Assembly (NCBI GenBank): GCA_964036275.1
Contig: OZ038433.1
Location: 28,379,485-28,443,484, forward strand
Origin: Litoditis marina
Lineage: Eukaryota > Nematoda > Chromadorea > Rhabditida > Rhabditidae
Reading direction: 5' to 3'
DNA: 64,000 nucleotides
The notes under the pieces are model-generated. The model saw only the letters and a program-made list of their open reading frames with translations, did not search any database and had not been told where the DNA came from. Below are positions 9,714 to 19,796 of this stretch, piece after piece (within the stretch, counting starts at the first letter, position 1; each line of letters begins with the position of its first letter). Both the position numbers and the translations under genes were made by a program.

Positions 9714-10355
9714 ATGGACAGCCAGACACAACGAGCCAATTATTACTGGCAAGAACTGACCACCATCGACGAGGCTACTCGAAATCCATATACAAGTCAA
9801 CCAACCCTGGGAAAAGCCTATGCTACCCTCGAAGGCGTGACCCGGCACACCACCCTTCGCAGCATCTCAATTGAGATGAAACCTAATGATTGTGTAACGA
9901 TGTCGGTCATCTTCCACGACGGCATCCAATTGGTTATGCCAATAGGCTCAAAACACGCATATTATAAAGACGGAGCCGGAAATATATCCTGCTCCGTCTC
10001 AAAAACCACACAGGTCTCTCCATACGAGAGTGGATCGGTATTCGACCGCTTTGAGCTGCACCCAACCTTACACCAGGTGCAGCTCACAGCAGGGAAAATA
10101 CTGATCCACTGTCCTAAGGAAGAATGCGAGCTTCCTGCAACTCTTCTACAGTTCTTACTGAACATAAGAGGAGTGCAGGAAGTTCAAATCTACGGTCAGA
10201 AACCCAACCAGGGTGGCCGCTTTGAGCGCCTCGCAGAGAAGTGCGGATGCAGGTGTACTTTCCACCCTTACAAGGAGGCAGAGTACACCTGCAGTCGCAT
10301 CGACCTAAGCGACGCTCACAAGCGACCATTCCTGCACCACAAATACCACATGTAA
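9714..10355 (+). CDS. Accessory ORF A, paralogue of ORF B at 13444
   Basis: A 213-residue protein starting one base after a strong splice acceptor. I recognise no known family. Residues 50-162 align almost without gaps to ORF B of the same element: shared positions include the N-D pair, TxSxxF..G (62-70), P..S.H.Y (76-83), PY..G, FEL.P.L (113-119), P..L..FL (141-148) and a final G. The C-terminal part is different and Cys-rich (KCGCRC and a later Cys). No signal peptide or membrane segment is seen, so it is probably cytosolic or nuclear. It lies 218 nt after pol, and an AATAAA at about 10514 may end its mRNA. By analogy with retroviral accessory genes it may regulate expression or oppose a host defence, but nothing in the sequence proves a role. 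Confidence 0.75.
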   Translation: MDSQTQRANYYWQELTTIDEATRNPYTSQPTLGKAYATLEGVTRHTTLRSISIEMKPNDCVTMSVIFHDGIQLVMPIGSKHAYYKDGAGNISCSVSKTTQVSPYESGSVFDRFELHPTLHQVQLTAGKILIHCPKEECELPATLLQFLLNIRGVQEVQIYGQKPNQGGRFERLAEKCGCRCTFHPYKEAEYTCSRIDLSDAHKRPFLHHKYHM

Positions 10356-11048
10356 ATATTGTTCATATTATACCTTTGTTACATATTCCACCCATGCTCA
10401 CTGTACATACCAATGTCTATACAATTTGTTTTACTTGTCAACTACCTCCTGTCATCATGTCAATATAAAATATTCCCTGGCTATCAACCAGATCCGTATA
10501 GCACTAATTTAAAAATAAAAGGGATAACATGTTTTATATACACGGAGGTAAACACAGTAATACAGAAATTGAGACCATGGGAAAACGGGACACATCGGAA
10601 AAATGGAATATATATGAGTACCGGTTGAAAAAACAAAACAAAAGAACGTGTTGGGAAAAAGAGTTAACCAACAACATTCCACTCGTAAGATTTTGATTAA
10701 ATATCGTGAGACCGGGAAAATAACCATAACACTCTAGAACAAAACAACTGTTGCCAGATAACACTGAGATCAAAACAACACGATTTTGGATATAAGACCA
10801 TGGAGAAAACAAGGGAGAACAACTGAACAACTCGCCAACAACACGGAAACGAATCAACAAAAATCCGTACTACCACAGATGTCTAGTTTAGTTTTATAAA
10901 CTCCCTCTAAATCAATCTCCATAAAACCACGAGAAACGGTTGCCAAATTTGGAGAGAATTAAAAAAAAAGGCTAGACATTTGAACAGTCGAATAATCTCA
11001 CAACAAGAAACAACGAGATATAGTTTGATACTTAATCTGTATCACGAG
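10356..11048 (+). other. Non-coding stretch between ORF A and the antisense gene
   Basis: A/T-rich sequence with AATAAA at about 10514 on the plus strand. The short open frames here are biased and lack splice or domain support. It would contain the 3' UTRs of ORF A (plus) and of the antisense EGF gene (minus). Confidence 0.4.
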
Positions 11049-12063
11049 CTAACCATCAATATCGACTGAGATACGTACAGGATCACGCACATTCTGCGAA
11101 TATTTAACTAACTTAACGGTACTAGCTCCTTCAAGAGGCGGCGCAGATGGTCGCTGACGATTACGCGTCCCAGGCTCATTCTCCCGCTTGAAAAGACCGC
11201 AGAGACAACAGAAGCAACTGCTAGTCCATTTCCAGCACGGCGAAGGCCAAACCCGGTCCTGAGTCTTCCACCAGCGGTACAAACCATAGAAGAGAGCGAA
11301 CAACAATAGGATGAGTGCAATCAACCCAGCTGAAATAGCAGAAAAAAATTAAGAACTACAAAAAGCTATTTTTTTGTTTCCTGGGAATTAGAAAAAAAAA
11401 AAGAACATCACTCTCATACATCAGTAAAGTTGTTTGGAAAGCCAGAAAATATGGAAATCAGGCAACTATTCCGCGAAAACAAGAACAATTGTTCATTTTT
11501 GATACAAAATCTATAATTTTCACGCAATTCAATAGAAAAACGGACTACTTTTGACGAATAGTCAGATCTTACTGGTGTATGATTACTCTAGAACGACAAC
11601 ATCCTCTAGACGGAAAATTTAAAAACAGGATTTTCCATGCTCTACCCTTTAAATCCCCAACTAAATTGAAATAGGTACTTCACATTCTACCTCTTCAGTT
11701 TCATGAACCTTTTCAGTAACATCGAACTCCATAGGAGCAGAATTCAAAAATTAAATCTAACGTCACAAATTTCGAATTTTTCCACGAACCGGGAAAACAT
11801 AGGGAGATGAACCAATCATTCTGTTTTAACTAAACAAAAATAGAAAAATTTCTCACCTAGAATGATCCAAGCAGGAATACCAGCTGAAACGACCGCTTCG
11901 ATTGTAGACGAGATTAATTCAACGCAGCTGTCATCCATACCAAGTTGATCACATAGGCAAAAATAACGGCCCATCTCTTTCATACAGCGACCAGCACCAT
12001 TGCAGAAATTGAAAGATTTACAATGATGAAACGGAACCACCGACATAGCTGTAGTTTCTGTCC
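11049..12063 (-). CDS. Antisense spliced gene: EGF-like, single-pass membrane protein with PSAP tail motif (5' end unresolved)
   Basis: Two minus-strand exons are well supported. The upstream exon (12063-11857) begins after TTTCAG and ends at CTAG/GTGAGA. It encodes one EGF-like module with the pattern C-x5-C-x5-C-x8-C-x1-C-x8-C (CKSFNFC, CNGAGRC, CLC). The downstream exon (11329-11049) begins after TATTTCAG. The phases match (1/1), and joining them completes a hydrophobic transmembrane helix of about 25 residues spanning the junction. The cytoplasmic tail follows: RWW, a Cys cluster (SCFCCLC) that may be palmitoylated, a basic patch, then RPSAPPLEG and a stop at 11049. PSAP is the classical ESCRT/Tsg101-binding late-domain motif. 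The N-terminal exon is uncertain. The gene is flanked on both sides by plus-strand accessory ORFs of the retroelement. It may be a captured host gene or an element-encoded membrane protein. Confidence 0.7.
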
Positions 12064-12102
12064 CTGAAACGGAATCAATTACGTTTAAAATGATCAACGT
12101 AC

Positions 12103-12294
12103 GGACATTGAAGACATGCAGAAAACAACAACCAGGAGAAAATGAATTAAATAATTCTTCCAAAAACAAAAAAAAAATCTCCGTTTCGTAATTAATATTT
12201 CATCACACGTCGTTTTTTCTGTACGGTCTTCATGAACGGTTGTAAACAGCACACACTGTGAGTGTAAATGGTTAGGCAACCTCGTAGTAAACAA
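12103..12294 (-). other. Possible signal-peptide exon of the antisense EGF gene
   Basis: A minus-strand open frame contains a short hydrophobic run (FLLVVVFCMSS) near 12110-12150, a plausible signal peptide, about 50 nt upstream of the EGF exon. No ATG in this frame precedes it, and the best donor (TCC/GTACGT) gives the wrong phase for the EGF exon. It is therefore only a candidate for the missing 5' exon. Confidence 0.25.
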
Positions 12295-12305
12295 ATCTTT
12301 CCAGA
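12293..12305 (+). promoter_or_regulatory. 3' splice acceptor directly before the zinc-knuckle ORF
   Basis: AATCTTTCCAG ends at 12304, followed by one A and the ATG at 12306. The arrangement (CAG, A, ATGGA) is the same as before ORF A, which supports a common splicing plan. Confidence 0.6.
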
Positions 12306-13226
12306 ATGGAAGAATTGAACTGGGAATTCGAAGACCTGTTGCACACCTCGGACAGTGAAGTTCGCAAAGAGGAAGGGATTGAACTACTGAGTGATTCAGA
12401 AGCTTCCGGACCTCCGCCTTCTTCAGGAAAAATCGAAAAAACGATTAAAAAATCGAAAAAATCTGCGAAGAAAATTAAGACTATTCAAGACAAGGTGAAA
12501 TCCTCTTTGAAATCTAGGATAACCTTTGTGAATACCCCTGAACTTGTCACGTCTGAACCAATTGCACCACCAGTAGAAACAGTCAACAACCCGGTCAAAA
12601 TTGTCCCTATTGCTGCACGTCAACCTGTCATCATACCCGGGAGTGTGAAATCGTTTAATCGATCTTTCAACAAACACTCGTCCCCACTCACCGTTAACCT
12701 GCCAAAACAACCTGTTCAACAACCTAACAACTCCCACCATTCCAAACAAACCCCACGCAGTTACACACGCATCTTCACACGTAAAACTCCCTACCATACC
12801 TCTCACCGCCCAAATGCACCCCGCCATTATAAAGCAAACTTTTATAACACAAATTCCACTTCACACATCCCACCACTTTTAAGCATGACCCATTCTCGCC
12901 CAATTTCTTACTTTCACAACCCCACAAAACCTTTCTTCCCACCTCCTCAACCTACCCCACCATCATTCTCACAATTTCCGACACAAACCAACCCGGTTGG
13001 TCGACCATCTTTGACCTGCCTCTTGTGTCAGGGCAATCATCACACGAACATTTGTCATATTCAAATGCCATACGGAGAACGCATGCGTCTCCTAGTCGGC
13101 TTGAAAGGACTATGTGTTGCATGTCTGGAACTAAACATTCCCAACCACCGTTGCACCGTACCAACACAATGCATGTACTGCAGCGCTATCAACCATGCCA
13201 CTGCACTTTGTCCCCTCAAAATGTGA
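12306..13226 (+). CDS. Separate zinc-knuckle (nucleocapsid-like) protein
   Basis: A 306-residue protein. The first 45 residues are acidic, with SDSE motifs and an IELLSDSE segment that resembles a SUMO-interacting motif. A Lys-rich, NLS-like patch follows at about 42-70 (IKKSKKSAKKIK). Residues 80-230 are Pro/Ser/Thr/His/Asn-rich and probably disordered. The C-terminus carries three Cys/His modules: a variant CLLC..HH..C, a CVAC...H.C module, and a canonical CX2CX4HX4C (CMYC...H....C), joined by an RMRLL..LKGLC segment. The whole array resembles the C-terminal zinc region of BEL/Pao-type Gag proteins. The element's own Gag has no zinc knuckle, so this protein may supply RNA binding or packaging in trans; that is inference. 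The ATG directly follows a splice acceptor. Confidence 0.8.
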   Translation: MEELNWEFEDLLHTSDSEVRKEEGIELLSDSEASGPPPSSGKIEKTIKKSKKSAKKIKTIQDKVKSSLKSRITFVNTPELVTSEPIAPPVETVNNPVKIVPIAARQPVIIPGSVKSFNRSFNKHSSPLTVNLPKQPVQQPNNSHHSKQTPRSYTRIFTRKTPYHTSHRPNAPRHYKANFYNTNSTSHIPPLLSMTHSRPISYFHNPTKPFFPPPQPTPPSFSQFPTQTNPVGRPSLTCLLCQGNHHTNICHIQMPYGERMRLLVGLKGLCVACLELNIPNHRCTVPTQCMYCSAINHATALCPLKM

Positions 13227-13429
13227 GAATTAGGCTCTAGTTTAGGAATGAAGATCACAATTTTATTCACCCATAGTTGTACCCTTCATTAACCATAGTG
13301 AAACAAAATGTTGTTGTTTATTTCCAGAAGAAAATTTTTTTTCTAACATCTGTAAAATTTTCTCCGCGAAAAAGAAAACACAAACAAACAAAGGGTTGAA
13401 TTTGAAAAAAAAACTGACAGATAACGTTT

Positions 13430-13443
13430 GTACATCCGTTTAG
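13430..13443 (+). promoter_or_regulatory. 3' splice acceptor directly before accessory ORF B
   Basis: ACATCCGTTTAG ends at 13443 and the ATG starts at 13444. This is the third accessory ORF in the element to start 0-1 nt after an acceptor. Confidence 0.5.
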
Positions 13444-14106
13444 ATGACCTTCCATGAAATCCCGGAGTACAACGATCCTTTCAACATCATTCGAGAAATG
13501 GTAGTACTGTTGCGTCAGCGAAACCGCACCATAACAATCGAACTGGTCTACCAGGAAATCGAGAAGTTGATCCCACAACACAAGATCGAAGAGATAACAG
13601 TGAAATTCATTGAGAACGATATCATCACTTTCTCCTTCTTGTTCGAAAATGGTCCAAATGTCATTATTCCTCTGGCCTCTCCACATTTGTATTCGAGTTA
13701 TGGAGTGCCAGAAATCCTTCGGGGAAAAAATGTACATCGTCACATCACGATTCCATACAACAAAGGTGGCTTTGGAGATTTCTTCGAGTTATCTCCTATG
13801 CTAAAAAGACTCAGCTTCGCCACTGAAGTTCTACGTGTGTTCTCGAATAGTACATTTACTCGCATACCAAATGACTTAGTTCGATTTTTGAACTTCAACA
13901 TAAGTGCAAAAATCACCTACGTCTCAGGGTTCAGTCAACACAATGGACTGAATCTGTTGTTCGGAAACAAGTTACATCAAGGACTAGTCTCTTACAAACC
14001 ACTACCATCACCAGGAGACTATTTCATTGACTCACTTGATTTCGGAAAATGGTTTGCGAGACCCAATGTACCTTATTGTCAAACCATCTCCCCTCACATC
14101 AAGTAA
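13444..14106 (+). CDS. Accessory ORF B, paralogue of ORF A
   Basis: A 220-residue protein, the last gene before the 3' LTR. From residue 50 to 162 it aligns with ORF A with a single one-residue shift. Shared features include IxIxxxxND, ITxSxxFxxG (61-70), P..SPH.Y (76-83), IPY..G, FFEL.P.L (113-120), IP..L..FL (141-149) and a G at 162. The C-terminal third differs from ORF A: it lacks the Cys cluster and ends in PYCQTISPHIK. No membrane segment or known motif is visible. An AATAAA (about 14176) and the polypurine tract follow within 170 nt. Duplication and divergence of accessory genes suggest selection for different roles. Function unknown. Confidence 0.75.
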   Translation: MTFHEIPEYNDPFNIIREMVVLLRQRNRTITIELVYQEIEKLIPQHKIEEITVKFIENDIITFSFLFENGPNVIIPLASPHLYSSYGVPEILRGKNVHRHITIPYNKGGFGDFFELSPMLKRLSFATEVLRVFSNSTFTRIPNDLVRFLNFNISAKITYVSGFSQHNGLNLLFGNKLHQGLVSYKPLPSPGDYFIDSLDFGKWFARPNVPYCQTISPHIK

Positions 14107-14262
14107 TAATGTCACACATTATTCTCTGTTACCCTTTTAGTACGTAATTATTATCTTTTTTGTCATTTTATAGCCAAATAAAAGTTATGTTTTGAACAAA
14201 CTTTTTGTTTTGTTCCACAAGGACGAGTTGGGGACAAACTCCTTCGTTTCACTCAGCTTCTT

Positions 14263-14274
14263 GGCGAGGGGGGA
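14263..14274 (+). other. Polypurine tract of the first element
   Basis: GGCGAGGGGGGA lies directly before TGTCATG, the start of the 3' LTR. This is the standard position for plus-strand DNA priming in Ty3/gypsy elements, and it fixes the LTR start. Confidence 0.75.
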
Positions 14275-14635
14275 TGTCATGATCATCATGCTATGATGTA
14301 CATGAGTGAAACCATTCACATTTATTACAGATATATTCTATTCTACCAGACAACAGGAAAGTATCGGAAGGAGGAGCGACGACCAGACGAAGGAGATAAG
14401 GAAGACGGCAGAACGACGGGACTCGGCACCACAGCATGCGGGAAGGCATACTGTAACGACGACACATTTTATTTACATGTTATTTTAATTCTCATTTTGT
14501 AAATGAATCTATTTGTTTCTCTGTGTTTGTTCACCACTTCAAGACTTGGAATAGTTACCAAAGGGGTAACTATTCGAATCATATTAACAATTGTCTTTAA
14601 TTGTAATACACTTTCTATAACGTCTAACTGTAACA
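14275..14635 (+). repeat. 3' LTR of the giant Gag-Env-Pol element
   Basis: The LTR begins TGTCATGATC after the polypurine tract and most likely ends at ...CTGTAACA (14635), giving 361 bp with TGT...ACA ends. The right end is supported independently: directly after it, the reading frame of a second element's pol resumes without a stop. No second copy is present in the window, so the 5' LTR must lie to the left. A purine-rich middle part (14355-14420) and a T-rich 3' part are visible; no obvious TATA box was assigned. Confidence 0.65.
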
Positions 14636-17600
14636 TTTCGGGCCATCGGAACTTATATTGAAAGATCTTGAGTCCAAAAGGCTCAAGGTTAACATGGGCC
14701 AGGTCTCGATGAAACCTGACAAGTCTGAAACATTGGCTTGTAAAGACTCCAATCTGTATCCAAAACAGAGGAGCCAGACTACCAGTCTGCCAGCCAACGT
14801 GAACAAGGATAAGAGCTCAAGGGAAAATTTTCCTACACTGATCAATAGTGTAAAAAACGAGCCACCTTGTCTGCTGGATCTTGAGATAAACGGTAAATCC
14901 GTGCCCTGCGAGCTAGATACAGGCGCATCAATCTCAATAATTGACTATGACGTATGGGTCGGAATTGGCAAACCAACCCTATTGCCAGTGAAAACACAGG
15001 CAATGGCTTATAATAAAAGTCCTATCCGCTTCGCCGGAATGTCAAAAGTCAAAGTCAAATTCAACGGAAACCAAGCCATCATACCTATTCATGTTCTAGA
15101 AGGACAGAATAGTGGTTATCCGTTGTGTGGACGTGACATGATACGTTCACTAGGCATCGATTGTGGTTCACACTACCGCACGGTGTTCGAGGTCAAGACG
15201 CTAGATCGTCAGACACTCAAATCCGAGCTAACCGAGATGTTAGAGCAGAACAAGGCACTATTCAACCCAGAACTGGGAAAGTGTACTACGGTCCAGGCAC
15301 ACCTCAAATTCAAAGAGGATACGCCAACCCCGAAATTTTTTCGGGCAAGACCGATTCCGTTCGCTCTCAGACCGAAGGTTATTGAAAAGCTCGATGAAAT
15401 GGTACGAAACGGTACCTTGGTCAGAGTAGAACACTCTGACTGGGCAACACCTCTCGTGGTTGTGCCTAAACCCGGAGGCAAAATAAGGGTATGCGGTGAC
15501 TACAAAGTAACAGTCAACCAGCAATTGGATATCAACCAATACCCGTTGCCCATTCCAGACGATCTGTTCCATATGCTAAATGGAGGGACAAAGTTCTCTA
15601 AGATGGATCTGTCTGATGCATACATGCAAGTGGAACTAGACCAAGAGTCTAGAAAATACACCACTATCAATACGTTGAAAGGCATGTTCGAGTATACACG
15701 AGTCCCATTTGGTGTAGCCTCTGCCCCAGCCATATTCCAACGCATAATGGAAACAACGCTGGCAGGTATAGAAGGTGTTCTCGTATACCTAGACGACATC
15801 ACGGTCACCGCGCCGGATGATCGCACGCATCTCGATCGACTCAGACGAGTGCTAGACCGCCTTAATAAGGCAGGTTTTCGACTAAAACGTGAAAAATGTG
15901 AATTCCTAACAGAAAAAATGGATTTTCTGGGACACGTTGTCGATGCCAATGGCATAAGACCCTCGCAAGAGAAGCTGAAAGGCATGGTCAATATGTCAGA
16001 ACCGAAAAACCTCAAGGAAATCGAATCCTTTTTGGGGATGGTTCAATATTATGGCAAATTCATCCCGAATCTATCTACCTTGGCAGCCCCGATGAATGGT
16101 TTGCGTAAAAAAGGAGTAGTATTCAAATGGGAGAAGGAACAGCAAACTGCGTTCCATGCTATCAAGAAAAGGTTGATGGAAACCGATATCTTGACGCATT
16201 ATGACCCCCAAACTCCAGTCGTATTGGCCACTGATGCCTCCGATTATGGATTGGGAGCAGTCATTTATCACAAATACGCCGATGGCAAAGAAAAAGTCAT
16301 CGCCTATGCCTCACGTTCACTCACAAAAGAGGAACGAAACTATGCTCAAATTGAGAAAGAGGCATTAGGCATTGTATATGGCGTTGAGAAATTCAATCAA
16401 TTTCTCTATGGAAGGAAATTTACCCTCCTGACCGATCATCAACCATTGGTGAAAATATTCGGTCCCAAGCATGAACTACCAATCATTGCTGCGAAGAGAT
16501 TGCATCGCTGGGCACTGAGGTTAATGGTGTATTCTTTCGAAATCGAATATAGAAACACCCACGAGTTCGGAAATGCAGATGGGTTATCCAGACTGCCCGA
16601 CCCTCGAGAATTACCCAGTGCAGAAGCCATCGTACGAGAAGTACAGATGATAGATATGCAAGATGAATATCTCGAAAAACTTCCTATGTCTGAAAAAGAC
16701 ATTTCAGAAGCAACTCAAAAGGACACTTTGTTGCAAGTGGTGAAACAGTACATTATAAATGGCTGGCCACCAAAGGTCCGAAATGAGGCTCTGAAGGCAT
16801 TCACTGGCAAGAAAGAGGAACTGAGCATTCATAAAGGGTGCATCCTCTGGGGTACACGCGTAGTAATACCGACCCAATACAAGAAGAAAATTCTTGAAAT
16901 GTTGCACAGTAGCCACTATGGGAAGAGCAGAATGATATCTTTAGCCCGAATGAAGGTTTGGTATCCCGGAATTGATAGCGACATCACCAAATTGGTGGCA
17001 GCGTGTGACACATGCGCAATTTTCGCTAGGGATCCAGTAAAAACAAAACTGCATCCATGGGAAGAGCCGGCAAAGCCCTGGCAACGACTCCACATGGACT
17101 TCTGCCAGACAGAAGATGGCAGTATGTGGTTAGTTGTGGTCGAAGCAAAGTCAAAATGGCCGACAGTGGTAAAAATGAGAACCACAACAACTGAAAAAAC
17201 CACCGCAGTACTCAAGCAACTGTTCTCATTACATGGATTGCCCGAACAAATAGTATCGGATAATGGACCTCAATTTGCGTCCAGAGAATTCGAAGAATTC
17301 TTCCAGTTGCGAAATATTGAGTTAACACTCACTCCGCCCTATCACCCTAATTCAAATGGGGAAGCGGAAAGACTGGTTCAAACATTCAAGAAGGGACTGT
17401 ATAAAGGTATCAGATCAGGCAAAAGCACTGACGAAGCCGTAACAGACCTCTTGTTTCAATATAGAGTGACACCCCATCCTGCAACAGGCAAATCGCCAGC
17501 AGGGATATTAATGGGCAGACAACTCAGAACCGCCTTTGACTTCATAAAAACCGACAAAAAAGTCGTTCCTGATAATCAATACAGAGAAAATATGAAGAAA

Positions 17601-18629
17601 CATTACAAAGGTAAGGCAGTAAAGACTTTCAAACCAGGCCAAGAAGTCTACCTACGCAATTATAATGCAAAAGGAGACAAATGGCTACCTGGGATTGTCA
17701 CGGAAATTTCCGGCGCTAATACGTACATAGTACACTATGGCACCGGTCATAGAAAAGCGCATGCTGACCAACTGAGAAAGAAAGTCACTTTCTGGGAAGA
17801 TTTGGACACTACCGTTCTTGTACAAATGCCTACTCAGAATAAGGGTAATGGTCAGAAACGTACACCAAAGACGAAGGTCCCTCGAGCAATTCCGAATGCA
17901 CCGAGAAAATCTAACCGGATGAGGAAACCAGTAGATAGGTATCAAGCAGCCAACATGGTGCAAACCTACCACCACAACCCCACCGTTAATAGCATTTCCA
18001 TGAAAATGAAAACCGTGGATGTGGAAATCGCACGCCGTAAACAGGCAACCAACGACGTAAACAAACCTGTTGAACCGTTGAAGAACTCAAAATCACGTGA
18101 AATGCAGCGTGAAAAGTGCAATTTGAGGAATGAAAACCAGGGGAGGGAATATCCGACCCGGAGAAGGTTTCATTCCAGTAGAAGGTTTCACAAGTACACA
18201 CAGATTGGACACCTGATCCATATTCAACGAAGATGTAGAGTAGCATTGAACTTCGCTCACACGATTGAGGGGAGATGTAGATCTAACTCGAACTTCACAA
18301 AAGATCGTATGCAGAGAGGTACACCTAGCAATGTGAACTCCACTTCCTCAAACAAAGACAGGGAGTGGAGACGTAACACTAGGGAGAACTCTGCCAACCC
18401 GTTCTCGGGTCTGATCAACAATTTTGGTCATCGCCGCGCCAGAGATCCTAGTAGTATTGATGAGTCATCAATAGGGGAGGTGTTATGGCACAGACCGCTT
18501 TCATTCCGAGAACGACTAGAAAGGAGAGAACAAGAAGAAGAAGCGAGTCAAGCCATCCTGACAAGAAGAACAAAGAGTGCAGTCTACGCTTCTGGAAGAC
18601 GCTTCACGCTGTCTGGGAAATGGGTATAA
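14636..18629 (+). pseudogene. pol: Second Ty3/gypsy element: 5'-interrupted Pol (protease to integrase)
   Basis: The frame is open from 14634, exactly at the first element's LTR edge, to a stop at 18627-18629 inside its own 3' LTR. Its first ATG is 14694 and no Gag precedes it, so the N-terminal part was cut off, probably by insertion of the first element. Domains: aspartic protease (DTGA at 14916-14927), RT (YLDD at 15786-15797), RNase H (TDASDYGLG near 16230; LLTDHQPL near 16430), integrase zinc domain (HSSHYG...CDTC, about 16905-17020) and catalytic core (D near 17097, D 17259, E 17367, spacing 35). The tail holds RKSNRMRKPVDRY, typical of C. elegans K02A2.6-like gypsy elements. The enzyme part is intact and diverged from the first element's Pol, so the two are different families. 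Confidence 0.85.
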
Positions 18630-18689
18630 ATACCCCGATCACTCTCCAATAAACAGTTCCAAACCTACTGTGTGCTTGTTGTATCAACA
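18470..18689 (+). repeat. Polypurine tract and 3' LTR of the second element
   Basis: AATAGGGGAGG (18470-18480) is followed by TGTTATGGCAC (18481). The LTR ends at ...GTATCAACA (18689), so it is 209 bp with matching TGTT...AACA termini. It contains TATAAATA at about 18625 and AATAAA at about 18650, a normal promoter and poly(A) layout. The Pol stop codon lies inside the LTR. The 5' LTR is not in the window. Confidence 0.75.
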
Positions 18690-19796
18690 CTTCTAAGTAA
18701 TAGGTTTATCAATGTAAACGGTTGTTCATCTTCTGTTCATGATGCTAACCAACATACTTGTCAGAAACTTTTTGGCACGCTGTAGTAGTTTCATTGAGAA
18801 TAGGGCTATAATACGTGTGCACGTGCTTCGTGCTAGTATGAACACACTAATGTACCTTTGAGACCTGAGAAGAAAATCAACAATCGCGGGGTCAACCTAG
18901 ATTACTGTTCCGTTTGATATTCTGAACTGAACTACATTGCTTCACTCTGAAGTTCAATGAGCTAGTAGTGTATGTCATTCAGATTGAAAATGATTATTGA
19001 ACTGCGGGCCAACCCGACCGCGGTAGGTAGACGTTCGGAATTGAACATTGAGTACACATTGAGGCGTGAAATTCGGAGAACAGACTATCCGGCCTGTTTG
19101 ACAATTCAAGATTAAAATCCGACAATGGGACATTGGGACAGTTCTAGTCTCTGCACTCAACCACATCCCACCCAGAATGTTCACACTGAAGGTTTTCAAA
19201 CGAAACAAACCAATGGCTCTCTATAAAACATTACACAGTGAAACCCATGCTTCAACTTTCCTCAAACAATGACTTAAATAAATTCAACTTGTACCTGATT
19301 ATATGGTATTCCGTTTTATTTTACTGTCGCTTGAGTTACCTAATTTATTTAGTAAATTATTAAATGGGTTCTTCTTCTAGAACTAAGCCATTGGTGCGAC
19401 TTGGTGAACTGTAGTCTCCGACTGCATGCCAACAAGTCCCAGAACTCCTCTTCTAATTGTTCCGTTAAACACAAAATAAATGATGGGCGAAATTCCTGAC
19501 ATTGAAATTCGTTAATCTATTTGTTTTATTCAAAACATCATTGGTTTAATTGATAATGTCTGCATAAAACAGAGTTTACCGTACACACGAGTGCTTCAGC
19601 CATGCATGTTAATACATTGGTTTATCAGTTGGGATCGAAACCCATTCGAAATTCAATATTTTTGACGAAATTAGACTTCATTTTACAGAAGCTAACATAA
19701 CCATTTTATCTCGAGACTCGAAAACTCGAAAACTGGAAACTCAAGTTTCGATCTAGATGAATGCATACACTTACCACCACTAATCTGACACAGTAG
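18690..19796 (+). other. No gene seen
   Basis: A/T-rich sequence without convincing coding or splice structure. The one 77-codon minus-strand frame (about 18975-19208) has no domain or splice support. It is probably old intergenic or repeat DNA. Confidence 0.4.

Noticed and set aside
11816..12169. Unspliced reading of the EGF frame as one continuous ORF
   Set aside because: It needs a TTG start and reads through a good TTTCAG acceptor and a GTGAGA donor; the spliced model places a complete membrane helix after the EGF module.
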